Shown here: one piece after another, positions 22,201-33,856 of the stretch
Position numbering within the stretch: the first letter of the stretch is position 1
How the letters are laid out: every line of letters begins with the position of its first letter
From: Polytrichum commune
Lineage: Eukaryota; Streptophyta; Polytrichopsida; Polytrichales; Polytrichaceae
Direction of reading: 5' to 3'
Length of the DNA stretch: 64,000 nucleotides
NCBI GenBank assembly: GCA_950295325.1
Contig: OX485805.1
Span: forward strand, 9,362,501 to 9,426,500
Notes under the pieces: generated by a model
Database searches by the model: none
What the model was told of the DNA's origin: nothing
The model's input: the letters and a program-made list of their open reading frames with translations, nothing else
Translations under genes and position numbers: made by a program

Positions 22201-25200
22201 ATCCCGAAGGTCAAAGGGTTGTTATAGATTCGGGCTCGGGAAGTCTAGGTCCTAATTTTTACAATTATGGGGATAATGGGGATTATGCCCAATGGCTAAG
22301 GGAGTACCCCGAGTCCGAGGTTGATGTAATGGTTACATTTCACCAAGTAGGCTTAGGGAGTGAATTTCCTAGTGTTAGTTTAGGAGAGGGCTCATTGTTG
22401 GAGCCATGTGAGGTGCTCACCGAGGAAAAGTGGGTTAGCGGTGGGTTAACACCTTGGGTAGATGACGTGGAAGAGGGTGAGGTTAGTTTAATTCATGTAG
22501 ATGGGACTCAAGAGGAGGATGTGATTATTGAGTCATCGAAATTGGAGGAGCCTTTACATTTCAAGACCACGTCTACGGGGATAGTTGTAGGTCAAGATGT
22601 GAAAGATTACCCCAATGTGCCTTCCGATTGGTATCGGAACAAAGAGGAGCAAGCACATGTGTCGGAAGCGGATTGGCGGTACGTGGATGTGAAATTAAAG
22701 AATGGAAAAACCCGACAAATGAAGATGGGCTCCAAATTGGGGGAGAAAGAGGTTAGGGAGTATAGCAATTTGGTGGATGAGTTTAGTGATACTTTTGCAT
22801 GGTCCTACGATGAGCTTAAGGGAATTCCTAGGGAAATGGTAGAGCACCGGATTCCTTTAATTCCGGGGGCGAGGCCAAAGGAGAGGAGGATGAATCCTCA
22901 ATTGCAATTGTTGGTGAAAGCGGAATTGGAAAGGTTATTGAAGGCCGGGTTTATCAAGCCGGTGGAAATCACGGATTGGGTTTCTCCTATGGTCTTAGTA
23001 AAGAAAAAAAATGGGAAATTAAGGGTTTGTGTCGACTATAGGAAATTGAATTCGTGCACACAAAAGGATCACTTCCCCTTACCTTTTATCACCTTGTTGC
23101 TTGAGGAGGTTGGAGGTCATTCGCGATATACCTTTATGGATGGGTATGCGGGTTATAATCAAATTTCCATAGCCCTCCAAGATATCCATAAAACGGCTTT
23201 TACTACACCTTGGGGTACTTTTGTGTGGGTAGTGATGCCATTTGGGTTATGTAATGCCCCGGCTACTTTCCAACGATTAGTAATGTATATCTTCACCGAC
23301 TTGTTGTTCAAATCCATGACCGTCTTTGTGGACGATTTTAGCACACAAAGTAATGTGGATGATCACCTACATTGTGTTAGGGAGGCATTGGTTAGGTGTA
23401 GGAAGATGAGGTTAGCATTGAACCCGGATAAGACATTTTTGGGAGTGAATAAGGGAGTGTTGTTGGGTTATGTTGTTAGTGAGAAAGGTAGAGAACCCGA
23501 TCCGGATAAGATTGCGGCCATAAGCGACTTGGCAACTCCAACCAATTCCAAGGGGATCTCTAAGTTGTTAGGACATGTGGGATGGTACCGGGAACTTATT
23601 CCTAATTTTTCAAAGATAGCGGTGCCCATTACCCATTTGCTCAAAAAGGATGTCAAATTCGAGTGGACGGATGCTTGTCAAAAAGCCTTTGAGGAATTGC
23701 GGGATAGGTTGAGCACCTATCCGGTGTTGATACCACCCAATTGGGGTAAACCTTTTCACGTCTATTGTGATGCTAGTAATGTGGCAATAGGGAGTGCACT
23801 TTGTCAAGCAACGGGAGAAAAAGAGAAGGATCAACCTATAGCTTATGCGAGTAAGCAATTGACCCCCGCCGAAAGAAACTACTCTACAACGGAGAGGGAG
23901 TGCCTAGCCATGGTGTTTTCCGTTAAAAAGTTTAGGCATTACCTCATGTGCAACCCGGTTGTATTTTTTGTTGACCACATGGCTATCAAGTATCTAATTA
24001 ACAAGGCTGAGTTAAGTGGTAGGTTAGCTAGGTGGGTTTTGTTATTAGAAGAATTCGACTACACGGTGGAATATAAACCGGGTCGTATGCATTTACAAGC
24101 GGACCACTTGTCTAGGTTGTCGGAGGAGATAGGAAAAAATCCGGTAAATGATATGTTAGTAGATGATAGCCTCTTTGTGGTCACTTCTACACCGGAGTGG
24201 TATGCGGGCATAGTGGAATTTCTAACAACCCACAAGTTGCCCAAAGAGTGGACAAAAGAAGAGAGAAGGAAGGTGAGGGTAAATAGTAGGCAATTTGTTG
24301 TAGTGGGCCATAGGTTGTTTAGAAGGGGGTCCGATGGTATTTTACGACGATGCGTGTCAAAAACGGAGGTTGAAGCGATTTTAATCGCTTGCCACGATAG
24401 CGCTTGCGGCGGTCACTTCTCGGGTCAACTCACCGGGCAAAAAATACTTAGAGCGGGCTACTTTTGGCCTACACTATTTAAGGACGCCCATGACTATGTA
24501 AGGAAATGCGACGCTTGCCAACGGTATGCCCGAAACGACCTTAGAATGGAGATGCCTTTACATGTATCATTACCCTTAATTCCTTTCGAAAAATGGGGCA
24601 TCGACTATGTGGGTGAGGTCCATCCCCAATCTTCAAAAGGAATGAAATATATTGTGGTGGCAACCGAGTACCTCACCAAGTGGGCGGAAGCCAAAGCGGT
24701 GAAGACCGACACGGCGGAACACGCGGCAACATTTATGTACGAAAACATAATTTCGCGGTTCGGGGTGCCGAAGATCCTAGTAAGCGATAGGGGTACTCAC
24801 TTTTTGAATGACTTGATTCGAGAGATGACAGAGAAATTTAAAATTGATCACCGGAAGACTACTCCCTACCACCCACAAACCAATGGACAAACGGAAAGGG
24901 TTAACGGAATTTTGGTGAGTATACTACGCAAGACGGTTATAGACTCGAAGCGGGATTGGGATACGAAACTAACGGCGGCACTTTGGGCATACCGTACAAC
25001 CTATAAGGTAACTACGCGTGCTACACCATTTTCCTTAGTCTATGGTCTTGAAGCGACACTACCAATCGAATATGAAGTCGAGTCACTTAGGGTGGCCGTG
25101 AGTACGAGACTTACCGAAAGTCAATCCTTACGAAATCGACTAACCGATTTGGAAGCACTTGACGAAGGGAGGAGAATGGCGGCTCAACATATTGAGGCAA

Positions 25201-25445
25201 TCCAAAGAAGGAGAAAGATTACTTTCGACAAACGACATAAGAGAAGGGCCCTAACACCGGGAATGATGGTCATGATTCAAGACGCACGAAAGCTTGAATT
25301 TCCGGCGAAATTCAATGCGGTATGGTTAGGACCTTACCTTGTCTATGAGGTCTTTCCTAATAATTCAATTCAATTGGAAACGTTGAATGGTGAGCTCTTT
25401 CCTACCCGTACATCGGGAAGTAGATGTAAGGAGTACCGAGCTTGA
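19214..25445 (+). CDS. Gypsy gag-pol polyprotein, with a frame change in gag
   Basis: Gag starts at ATG 19214: a Pro/Ile repeat, then the retrotransposon gag domain (HLPKFYGTKDEDPSRHMERY). At a run of seven T (19865-19871) the gag frame meets TAA (19871-19873), and coding goes on in the +1 frame to 25445. Downstream are a CCHC zinc knuckle (20506-20550) and a second Cys-rich motif (20763-20802), an aspartic protease (VLVDGGSSLNIL, ~21758), reverse transcriptase with FVDDF (~23326), RNase H (VYCDAS, ~23762), an integrase HHCC finger (~24390-24520) and a DDE core (GIDYVGEV, VSDRGTHF, NGQTERVNG). The shift lies inside the gag domain, so a one-base indel in the T run is more likely than programmed frameshifting. 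Confidence 0.92.
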
Positions 25446-25506
25446 CTAGGCAACTTACCCTTGGAGCAAGAGATGTTTGGATTCATCCCCCGATGGTCGC
25501 CAATTA
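25446..25506 (+). other. Gap before 3' LTR; no clear polypurine tract
   Basis: Ends CGCCAATTA directly before the LTR. That is close to the reverse complement of TAATTGGTG, which directly follows the 5' LTR. A purine-rich GGAGCAAGAGATG lies ~45 bp upstream, but nothing purine-rich touches the LTR. Confidence 0.5.
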
Positions 25507-27561
25507 TGTGAGCCCAAAAGGGTGCCCACATTTAGTCTTAGACCCTTGAAACGTTAGTTGATGCACTTTGAAGTAGCATGTTACTTCACAAAAATATAAA
25601 AAGAGTGAAATGTTAGTCTTAGAAGTACCATGTTGTAAGAGGCTAGGATGTGAGTTGTTATTGTGTTTTTACCTTCGGAAGGATTTGAGTGAATGAGGAT
25701 AGGTAAGGAGAACTTGGATTGAGTAGTTAGTGAGTAGGCTAGTACAAATGGATGGAGACAACCAAAGTGACTCAAGAGGCAAGTGCATTCGAATTGGGAT
25801 GAATGGGGGATCACATGGAGCGCACAAGTGGACCACCTCATCATGGCCACTTAATGGGGAAGGCCCAAGGAAGAATGCAAGGTGGAGGATAAGCAAATTC
25901 TCAAAGCACCAATCAAATCACGAGTTAAGCATCGTGGTTTGAATTAAGTGGTGAGCGACGATTTGGGAAAGTAAGGGGAGAAAGTTATGGCGGCGGAAAG
26001 CGAAGGAGGCTAAGTTTGGGTTGAAGCATCCCAAGTTTGGTAAAGTGTGGTAGGTAGAAAGCCAAGGCTAGTTAAATGTTCGAATTAGGATCCTTGTTGA
26101 TCATTTGAAGGAGGAAGGCTTAGAAGATAGGATTGGCGCCTACTAAGTAGGAGGAAATCTCAAGGGCTTATCGTGAGCCTTGAGGGTGCTCACCCCCTCA
26201 AGCTTACTATATAATCCCTCATTCTTCCCTCACTCATCCTCTCTTTCCTTTGTGCTCCAAGGCACCCCACGAGTTATAAGTGTGGGTGTGGGAAGCCATA
26301 TTGGAGCACATGTGTGTGCTTAGTTTTTAGTTTGAGAGCCAAGGCTTGTTAGCCTTGAAGAGGGCTTGACCTCTTGGTAGAATTAGTGTTGACGTGAAGG
26401 ATTTTAAAGTTAATTCATGATTCCAAATTGTGGTACTTAAAGTTCATGTTTTGAATACACGTGGTTGCAAGTTCCATGTTTAAGAGTTGAGCACTTGATG
26501 TTGTGATGAGTGCAAAAATATACTTGTGTGGATTAGTTAGTCTTAGTGAAGTTAGGAAATTCTTTCTCCCCCTCTCCTCTCTAGGATTTTAGGATTTTAG
26601 GATTAGAGAAGAATTGTGTGATTAGAAAGGGGTTGTTAGTAGAATTAGGGAAATTAGGTAGGAAGATTAGTTAAGGGCTTGAATAATTAGTGAGGTAGTT
26701 GGGAATTACAACTACAAAGTTGTGGGTTCATGAAGGAGCTGGGTTTATGAAGGAGCTGGGTTTGTTTAGTTAGAAGCTAAGAAGCTGGGTTTATGAAGGA
26801 GCTGGGTTTATGAAGGAGCTAGGTTTATGTAATTAGAAAGTAAAGAGATGGGTTCATGAAGGAGCTTAGTAGATAGCCTACCTAATTAGCTCATAGACAA
26901 GTAGTTAGTTACATTATGCTAGTTAGTGTTATGTGTGGCTTTCACAAGTAAATGTATTTGAGATTGACTATAGAGAATAGTGTTTTTTTAACACTTGCAT
27001 CCTCTCTTTAAAAATAAACCACGTGCACAACTTAATGGAGAATGTGGAGCACTCTCGCGATGGCAAGACAAAGGAAGCAAAGACCAAAGGTGCGAGGGAG
27101 AGATTGACATAAGTCACATAAGTATTTCTTAATACTTAAAGGCTTATGTACGGTATGGAGACACCAAGTGAGACCTCTTATAGTAGCGATACGGAATACA
27201 CAAGTGATAGTTCAAGTGGTAGTATAGAGTCAACGGCACGGACTCCATTTAGGAGAGGGATATCCTTAAGGGCTTGTGTAGCTAAAGCAGCCGGATGGAC
27301 GTTAGAAGCAAACAAGGACAAAATAGCACCCGAGCATAAGGAGGTTAAAATAACATAGTTAACTTGTGCATTCTCCACATACGTATTGAAATCGTACATT
27401 GAGTTGTTAAAAGTGAAATTCCAGTTAAATCCAAGACCACTTGAAGGGTGAACCTTGTACTATGGACTCATCCAAGTCCAAATCCAATACCGCGGAGGAA
27501 TGTGAGCCCAAACCCACTACTCGGACTACGGACGCTTAAGGGTGGGGGGTTTGGCCTCACA
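25507..27561 (+). repeat. 3' LTR
   Basis: Same length and, as far as I can see, same sequence as the 5' LTR. Followed by the target duplication GTCGT. Confidence 0.95.
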
Positions 27562-27598
27562 GTCGTGTCGTGACGGACCCCTCCGTCACGACACAATA

Positions 27599-27795
27599 GG
27601 GTCCACGTAGGGTCAACATAGGGGGAATGGACTAGGGTGGGTAAAATACTTACCTTCTTGCCAAGGTGGCGTCCTATGTGGCAGAAAACGCCGATGTGGA
27701 TGTGCATATTTTCCTTGCCAAGTAAACCATTTTGCCATTTTGTTTAGGGTTCTGTTAAAATCAAAGTAGAAAAATATGACTAAGGAGGGTGTGGG
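27599..27795 (-). repeat. Internal inverted-repeat arm, right
   Basis: Inverted partner of 16005-16204, ending in GACTAAGGAGGGTGTGG where the left arm begins CACACCCTCCTTAGTC. It leads into the next G/C-rich tract. Confidence 0.85.
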
Positions 27796-28675
27796 GCGGA
27801 CGGTGGGGCGGACGGGAGAGGGGGGTCGTGCGGACGGCGGAGGGGGGTGGTGCGGACGGACGGGGGGTGGTGCGGACGGGGGAGGGGGGTGGTGCGGACG
27901 GACGGGGGGTGGAGCGGACGGGGGAGGGGGGTGGAGCGGACGGGGGAGGGGGTGGAGCGGACGGAGGGGGGTGGAGGGGGGTGGAGCGGACGGTGGAGGG
28001 GGTGGAGCGGACGGGGGTGGGGGTTGAGCGGACGGGGGTGGGGCGGAAGGGGGTTGGGAACGGGGGGGAGAACGCTGGAGCGGACGGGGGAACGCGGGGG
28101 CGGACGGGGGGAACGCGGAGGGCTCCGTCCGCCCCAAGTTCCCTCACGTCCGCCCCACGTTCCCCCGCCGTGCGTTCATGTTCCCACACGTTTCCTAATG
28201 TCCGCACCCGTTCCCTACCGCGTTCCCTCCCGTCCGCGCCCGTTCCCCCCCAGTCCGCACCCGTTCCCTTCCCGTCCGCCCCGCGTTCCCATCCCGTCCG
28301 CCCCGCGTTCCCATCCCGTCCGCCCCGCGTTCCCATCCCGTCCGCCCCGCGTTCCCTTCCCGTCCGCCCACGTTCCCTCCCGTCCGCCCCACGTTCCCTC
28401 CCGTCCGCCCCATGTTCCCTCCCGTCCGCGCTACGTTCCCCTCCCGTCCGCCCACGTTCCCTCCCGTCCGCCCCATGTTCCCTCCCGTCCGCGCTACGTT
28501 CCCCTCCCGTCCGCCCGCGTTCCCCTCCAGTCCGCCCCACGTTCCCCTCCCGTCCGCCCCATGTTCCCGTACGTTCCCTCCCGTCCGCGCTCCGTTCCCT
28601 TCCGTCCGCCCGAGTTCCCCTACGTCCGCCCCCTCGTTCCCTCCGTCCGCCCCCGCGTTCCCACGTTCCCCATAC
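27785..28675. repeat. G/C-rich array upstream of the kinase gene (strand bias flips inside)
   Basis: 27785 to ~28120 is purine-rich (GGGGTGGAGCGGACGG units). From ~28120 to 28675 it is pyrimidine-rich (GTCCGCCCCACGTTCCCTCC units). The overlapping 170-340-codon ORFs on both strands are repeat artefacts of Pro/Arg/Gly composition. The array ends ~65 bp before the TATA box. Confidence 0.85.
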
Positions 28676-28738
28676 GTCCTTTTCGTGCCCCATGTCAAAT
28701 CCGACCGGGATCCCATAATGATTGTGCTCCCCTTTGCC

Positions 28739-28746
28739 TATATAAA
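28739..28746 (+). promoter_or_regulatory. TATA box of the kinase gene
   Basis: TATATAAA, 233 bp upstream of the first in-frame ATG (28972). It lies just after the G/C-rich array, as in the other two cargo genes. Confidence 0.65.
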
Positions 28747-28971
28747 GCCGTGGGGTTTTAGTTCCCCTCACTTTCCTCTCCTCCCACCACAAAGGGACCC
28801 GAGACCTTGTTGCCGTCCCAAGGACAGCGGCACCGCGCGGGTCTCAGGGGGTTTGGGAGGGCAGGGCAAATTGTGGGGGAACCCTCGCAATTTTTTTTCC
28901 AGATTCACGCACTCATTTCTACATTCACTCACTCCTTTTTACATTCACTCACTCACGCGGTTTTTTTCACG

Positions 28972-30888
28972 ATGGAGGGGGAGGACATTGCTCCTTACGA
29001 AGACGAGGATACGAGGCTGCACCGTGCTTGGCTCCAAAGCACTCCACTTGCGCATACTGGAGAGGGTACGGGAAGCGAGGCCGGAAGTGGAAGCACTGCA
29101 GCACATCCCCCACGTCCAGATCCTTTTCGGTTTGACGAAGAGTTCTTTGCAGTTGGCCATTCAGGAGGCAACCAAACACGTGGAAGCCGTGGAACACGTG
29201 GGAGTCGGGGAAACAGTGGACATAGAGGGAGAACAGGAAGGGGACCAAGCTCAGGCAGTTCCACCGATATAAATGCAGCCACTCATGGAGAGTCCGTGCC
29301 ACCACGATCTCCGACACGGCGGACATCAAGACCGGAGAGCCCTGCACGTGATGTACCTCAGGGTTCAGAGCATGGTGAAAGACGGGGACAAAAACGCCCA
29401 GCAATTTCGGAAGGGACGGAGGAGGGGTCCGGGGTTTCAGGTTCGCAATCGAGGAAAAGGAAAAATAGAGGCAAACGCGACCCGCGGATCGATGAGGCTC
29501 GAAACCATTGTAGGGTCGTGCTGTTGGAGTGGTTTAGAAATAACAGCATGGTTTATTTGGAAAAAAAATACCTCAATGATGGTACAAAGGGGTTGGATTT
29601 GGTGAGGAACGATTTGATTCTTATTCTCACGGAAGCCACGGCTGGAGCAGAGTTTGAAGAAGCTAGGGGCATGAGCGATTGGGGCACCTGGATTGAACAA
29701 CAAGCCGTGGAAGCAATCTACAATCCAACAATGGCATATGATGTTGTGCATCCTAGCGAGGGAAGTAGTAGTGGCAGGAAGTCCGAGCTGTACATGAAGC
29801 TAGAGAATTGGAAAAGAGGCGTAATAGCAGCAAAAGGAACATCCGCCCGCAACCTTCCCATTTTTATTGACAGGCAGATGGCAGACAACATTGCCACTCA
29901 GGGCCGGCAGGGTGTCATATGGTTGCCTAGGAATGCGGAGATCAAAGCCTTGGATAAGGAAATCTTCCAAGGGACCTTCGGAGTGGTGCGGAGAGTCGCA
30001 ATTCATGGAGCATCATTCATCCCTAGCTGGATAGAGTGGGCTGGGAAGACCATGAAGGCCACGAATAGTTTGGAGAATCGAAAGGACCGTTCAGTTGAAG
30101 CATTGGCGTGTCCAGTAGATCATCCTGGGGTAATCAAGCTACAATACCTCAATATGAAAACATACGAATCCTATTCGATGTGGTGGAATGGAGGCTCCTT
30201 GAAAAACATGAGGATCTATGACTTCAGCGTTCCGGAAACCCACGAGCGCACAATCCTTCACATGCCTGGGGCAGACTTTGAAGCACGGAAACGGTTGGTT
30301 GTATATCGAAGGCATCGAGCTTATTTGGCATGGGCTCTAATGTGCATTGTGGATGTAGTGCACAAGCATGACGTGTTGCACAATGACCTTAATCCCAACA
30401 ATGTCATGCTGCATTTCCCACAAGACCGTGAGAACACGGTTTACATTGGTGTGTGTGATTGGGGCATGGCATCCTGGGGAGATGAAGACGCACCCTCCAA
30501 CTATGGAAAAGATTCAGTGGATGAGATGAACAAGCACAAAGCAAAATACAACTGTGCTGGTCCAGAATTATTCCATGTACGAGGGCAGCGTGGAACATCC
30601 ACCTCTCCGGTGAGGATGGCTCGGAAACATAGGCACACGTTTCTATCGGAGTCCTTCTCAGTGGGTGCTTTGGCAAAGAAGATTTATGCCAGGGATGCGA
30701 CTTCCCCCTTGTTTCAGCTAAACAGTGATCCACATGGCTTGAATATGCGGTTTGAGTTAGCATTGGATTCATTGACGAAGACCAATCCAGCGGAAAGGTC
30801 AACCATCACACACGTAGTGAACATGTTGAAGTCCCCTCCATACAACATGGTTAACCCGACAATGTGCTTCCGTGACACTGCAAAATAG
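28972..30888 (+). CDS. Protein kinase-like protein (638 aa), transposon cargo
   Basis: ATG 28972 is the first ATG after the TATA box. The frame is also open upstream to ~28807, but without an ATG. Residues 1-180 are low complexity (Gly/Ser/Arg) with a basic cluster SRKRKNRGKR, a possible nuclear signal. The kinase domain covers about 325-620. It shows a Gly-rich loop GTFGVVRR (~333), a lysine in WAGKTMKA, a catalytic loop HNDLNPNNVMLH (HRD become HND, with Asp and Asn kept) and CDWGMAS (DFG become DWG, metal Asp kept). The catalytic residues look intact, so activity is plausible. Single exon. I cannot place it in a named kinase family. Confidence 0.85.
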   Translation: MEGEDIAPYEDEDTRLHRAWLQSTPLAHTGEGTGSEAGSGSTAAHPPRPDPFRFDEEFFAVGHSGGNQTRGSRGTRGSRGNSGHRGRTGRGPSSGSSTDINAATHGESVPPRSPTRRTSRPESPARDVPQGSEHGERRGQKRPAISEGTEEGSGVSGSQSRKRKNRGKRDPRIDEARNHCRVVLLEWFRNNSMVYLEKKYLNDGTKGLDLVRNDLILILTEATAGAEFEEARGMSDWGTWIEQQAVEAIYNPTMAYDVVHPSEGSSSGRKSELYMKLENWKRGVIAAKGTSARNLPIFIDRQMADNIATQGRQGVIWLPRNAEIKALDKEIFQGTFGVVRRVAIHGASFIPSWIEWAGKTMKATNSLENRKDRSVEALACPVDHPGVIKLQYLNMKTYESYSMWWNGGSLKNMRIYDFSVPETHERTILHMPGADFEARKRLVVYRRHRAYLAWALMCIVDVVHKHDVLHNDLNPNNVMLHFPQDRENTVYIGVCDWGMASWGDEDAPSNYGKDSVDEMNKHKAKYNCAGPELFHVRGQRGTSTSPVRMARKHRHTFLSESFSVGALAKKIYARDATSPLFQLNSDPHGLNMRFELALDSLTKTNPAERSTITHVVNMLKSPPYNMVNPTMCFRDTAK

Positions 30889-31640
30889 ATTTTTTTTGTT
30901 TTTTTTGCAACAATTTTGAATCATACCAATTTTGTAACCGTTGGAGATGTAAATAAAGCCATCATTTTTTCATACAAAACTTCTATATTGTATGAGGTTT
31001 ATGGATCTTAGTGCAATGCTCATACTACTCCATGAGGCCTTTGCTCCATAATCGAGAAGAAGTCTATGGGAGGCTAACCAAGGTTCTCGCCTCTCGTGAG
31101 GCCACATCCTTCTTTCACATCGTTGTTATCACATCCATGTGCTAAGTTCAAGTTAACTATAGTTGTTTGTGATATGTCTTGAAAAAATGCAGTTACCTAT
31201 ATTTATTCTAATTTTGGTATGCCACAAAATGTAGTCAACTATAGTTATATCTAGTTAACTAAAGTTGAGCACAATATTGCAATAGTTATATCGGTTGTAC
31301 ACGTGATCCAAAACATCTCTAAATGTTATCTTTCTTCTACTCCCCACATATTGCACACTATAAATGTTAAACGTGTTAACAGTTAACAAAATGGTACTCC
31401 CTTCTTTGTAAATCTGACTCTATAAACGTTAACGGATGAAATACAACCATAATATGGATGATAAAAACTATACATCCAGTTACATTGATTCATATTCACT
31501 CGTGATTTGTAAACTTGATATTGAATAAAGTTTTGATTGGGTGTGCAATTTTATGAATGGTATTATCTCACAAGGAATCTTCACAATTGCTTATATTTAT
31601 ATTTATATAATTCAGAATCACTTTTTTTTGGAAGTTTGGA
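30889..31640. other. 3' flank of the kinase gene, no gene
   Basis: Starts with a T-rich run and AATAAAG (30951), a plausible polyadenylation signal. The rest is A/T-rich with no coding frame. Confidence 0.45.
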
Positions 31641-33264
31641 CATATTCTTGGCCGTCCAAGTTGAGAGGCCGTGCGATTGAGTGGCCCAACTTTGTTGATA
31701 GTCCAAAGAAATGAACTGAAAATAGCCAAGAAAATATAGTAAGGGTAGCCTTAGTTGGGCATAGTGTGAAGCCTCCAAAGGCCAAGCGCAAAGTCCAAAC
31801 CTTTGGCCATGAACTCCCACGGCCTCTCGGCTTGGATGGCCAAAGTGTGAAGCCTCCAAAGGCCAATCCCAAAGTCCAAACTCAAAGGAGCATGCCACTT
31901 TATTCCTTGCTCAAAATAACCCCTCCAATCTAACGGCCAAGATCTTGTCAATGATTGATTATTTTAATGAAAAAAAAGTTCGGCCTCTCGACGGAAGTTT
32001 GGGTTGAGCATTTTGCTATACCCAATCTTTGCTCGAGAGGCCGAACTCTTGGCGCCATAACTTCCTAAAAGTGTTGCCACCTAGGCTCTTTTGGAGGCCA
32101 CGTCCTTTGGACTTCGGCCTCTAGTGTGAAGGCCGAGAAGACGGACTTTGGGCATTTCAGCATTTTCATTGGTCCAAATGTTGAACCTCTTAAAGTTTGG
32201 CCATATTGTGAACCGGCCCTTATATTTGCAATACATGTCTTATTCTTTTTTTGGCACAAATTAAAAATTCAAATTGAAAATACAACCAACCCAGCCGAAA
32301 CAGCGCAGCCTAAGTGGAAATCTAGAAATAATGCTCATTTAAGGCCTATCCTTCCAAGTAGGGACTAAGTTGCTACGGGTCACAATAAGACCTTTGACCC
32401 CCCAAATCAAATCAAATTTGTTAAGAATGTCATGGTAGGCCACGTCCGGGGCTTTTTCCAAGTCCCTAAGCATATGTTTCCATTCAATCCTCCCATACTC
32501 TGATTTGTAATACATGTCATAAAAGCTAATGCAATTATTGTTTTGAAGTCTACCATCAAATGATATGTAAGATCGTATGTTCACTTGTGGTTGGTTCTTT
32601 TTATGTACCAGTTTAAGCCAATACTAAAATAAAATAAACCTTATTCTATAAAATCTAATGACACTACCATACAAGTTAGTAGAGATGTTGTATATTTTTT
32701 AAAATTATTCTATATATTTACATAACTACAACTTATAATTTTGTGAAGAATAATACATAATACAACAAAGTTCAAATCAATACCTCTTTTGTGCAGTCAC
32801 ATATACTCATACGGATTTAGTATAGTGCACCCCCCCCCAAATGATCACTAATGTGGGCCACATTAAAGTTAAGCCCACACCAAATCCCTAGTTTAATATC
32901 AATGTGGACCATATTAATTTGCTTTTCTAGAATGTTCTAATTTGTGTAAGGTGTTGGTAAGATATCTTTATGAAGCCTATAGGAACTCGGGGGATGCACT
33001 CTACATTATGTTTGAGAATCACGTGCGTTCATGACCCCTTCTAAAAACCCCAATGTATACCATAAGTTATATGTCTAAGTAGAGATTGTGCCAACTTGAA
33101 GTAGTCCTCACGATTTGCGAACGTTTAACATTCGTTGTAGGCATCGTAAAAAAAAGCGGGTGGGTTCGTTGGAAAGCTGGGAACCTAAACCCTCAAACCA
33201 TGTATGGAAACACTTCTACATGAGTGAGAGAACAAAACAACGGCACATATGTGGTAGCAATTTG

Positions 33265-33307
33265 GAATGACGTAGGGTTTAGGGTTTAGGGGTTTAGGGT
33301 TTAGGAT
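33265..33307 (+). repeat. Interstitial TTTAGGG repeats
   Basis: Four near-perfect TTTAGGG units (GGGTTTAGGGTTTAGGGG…), the plant telomere motif, inside segment A. Cleaner than in copy 1. Confidence 0.75.
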
Positions 33308-33602
33308 TTATGAACCACAAAGGTTGAAGCACAAATATGTGAATTGTCGAATGAAAGGGCAAGGGGATGCGTGTGGGTTGTGAAACCATACGAACCACTA
33401 CGGTTGAAGCTCAAATATGTGAATTGTTGAATGAAGATGGCATTCGGATGCCTAATATGCGTTGTGAAACCATATGGACCACAAAGGTTGAAGCACAAAT
33501 ATGTACTTTGTTGAATTAATATGACATTCGAATGCGTGTGGGTTGTAAAACTATACAAACCACTAAGGTCGAAGCTCAAATATGTGAATTGTTGAATGAA
33601 AG
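33308..33602. repeat. 82-bp minisatellite in segment A copy 2
   Basis: About four units of the alternating minisatellite described for copy 1. The antisense ORF across it is a product of the period. Confidence 0.8.
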
Positions 33603-33807
33603 GACAACCCATCAAATATAGAAGCTTCAAAGAGGTTTCCAATGCGGGTGTCGGGGGACTTTTTCAAAAAGTGCAACTAACTTTTTGACTTCACCAACTT
33701 TTTTTTTATTCCTATTGTGTTGTCTTTATCCTACCAACGAGAATTGGATCCTCTACATCTTGGATTACATCAAATATTGTATATTTCATAAAGTCCTTTG
33801 AGCTCAA

Positions 33808-33816
33808 TATATAAAT
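33808..33816 (+). promoter_or_regulatory. TATA box of the segment-A gene
   Basis: TATATAAAT, 41 bp before the ATG at 33857. Conserved at 2989-2997 in copy 1. Confidence 0.5.
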
Positions 33817-33856
33817 AGAGCATTTAGACTCATACATATAACGAGGGTAGAGTATC

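Larger units (their letters stand above)
16250..27561 (+). mobile_element. Complete Ty3/gypsy LTR retrotransposon (11,312 bp)
   Basis: Two 2,055-bp LTRs (16250-18304 and 25507-27561) start TGTGAGCCC and end GGCCTCACA. The 5-bp target duplication GTCGT is perfect (16245-16249 and 27562-27566). The LTRs stay in register at a constant offset of 9,257 with no difference that I noticed, so the insertion is recent. The internal part holds gag-pol in the order protease, reverse transcriptase, RNase H, integrase, which defines Ty3/gypsy. No chromodomain or extra ORF is seen. Confidence 0.95.

Noticed and set aside
27613-28792. Overlapping long ORFs (up to 343 codons) on both strands, Pro/Arg/Gly-rich
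   Set aside because: All lie in the G/C-rich repeat array, are open in several frames at once, and have no domain. They are composition artefacts; the same applies to 15232-16012, 34729-35447 and 42151-42531.
28807-28971. N-terminal extension of the kinase frame
   Set aside because: Open but lacking an ATG; the first ATG after the TATA box is 28972.
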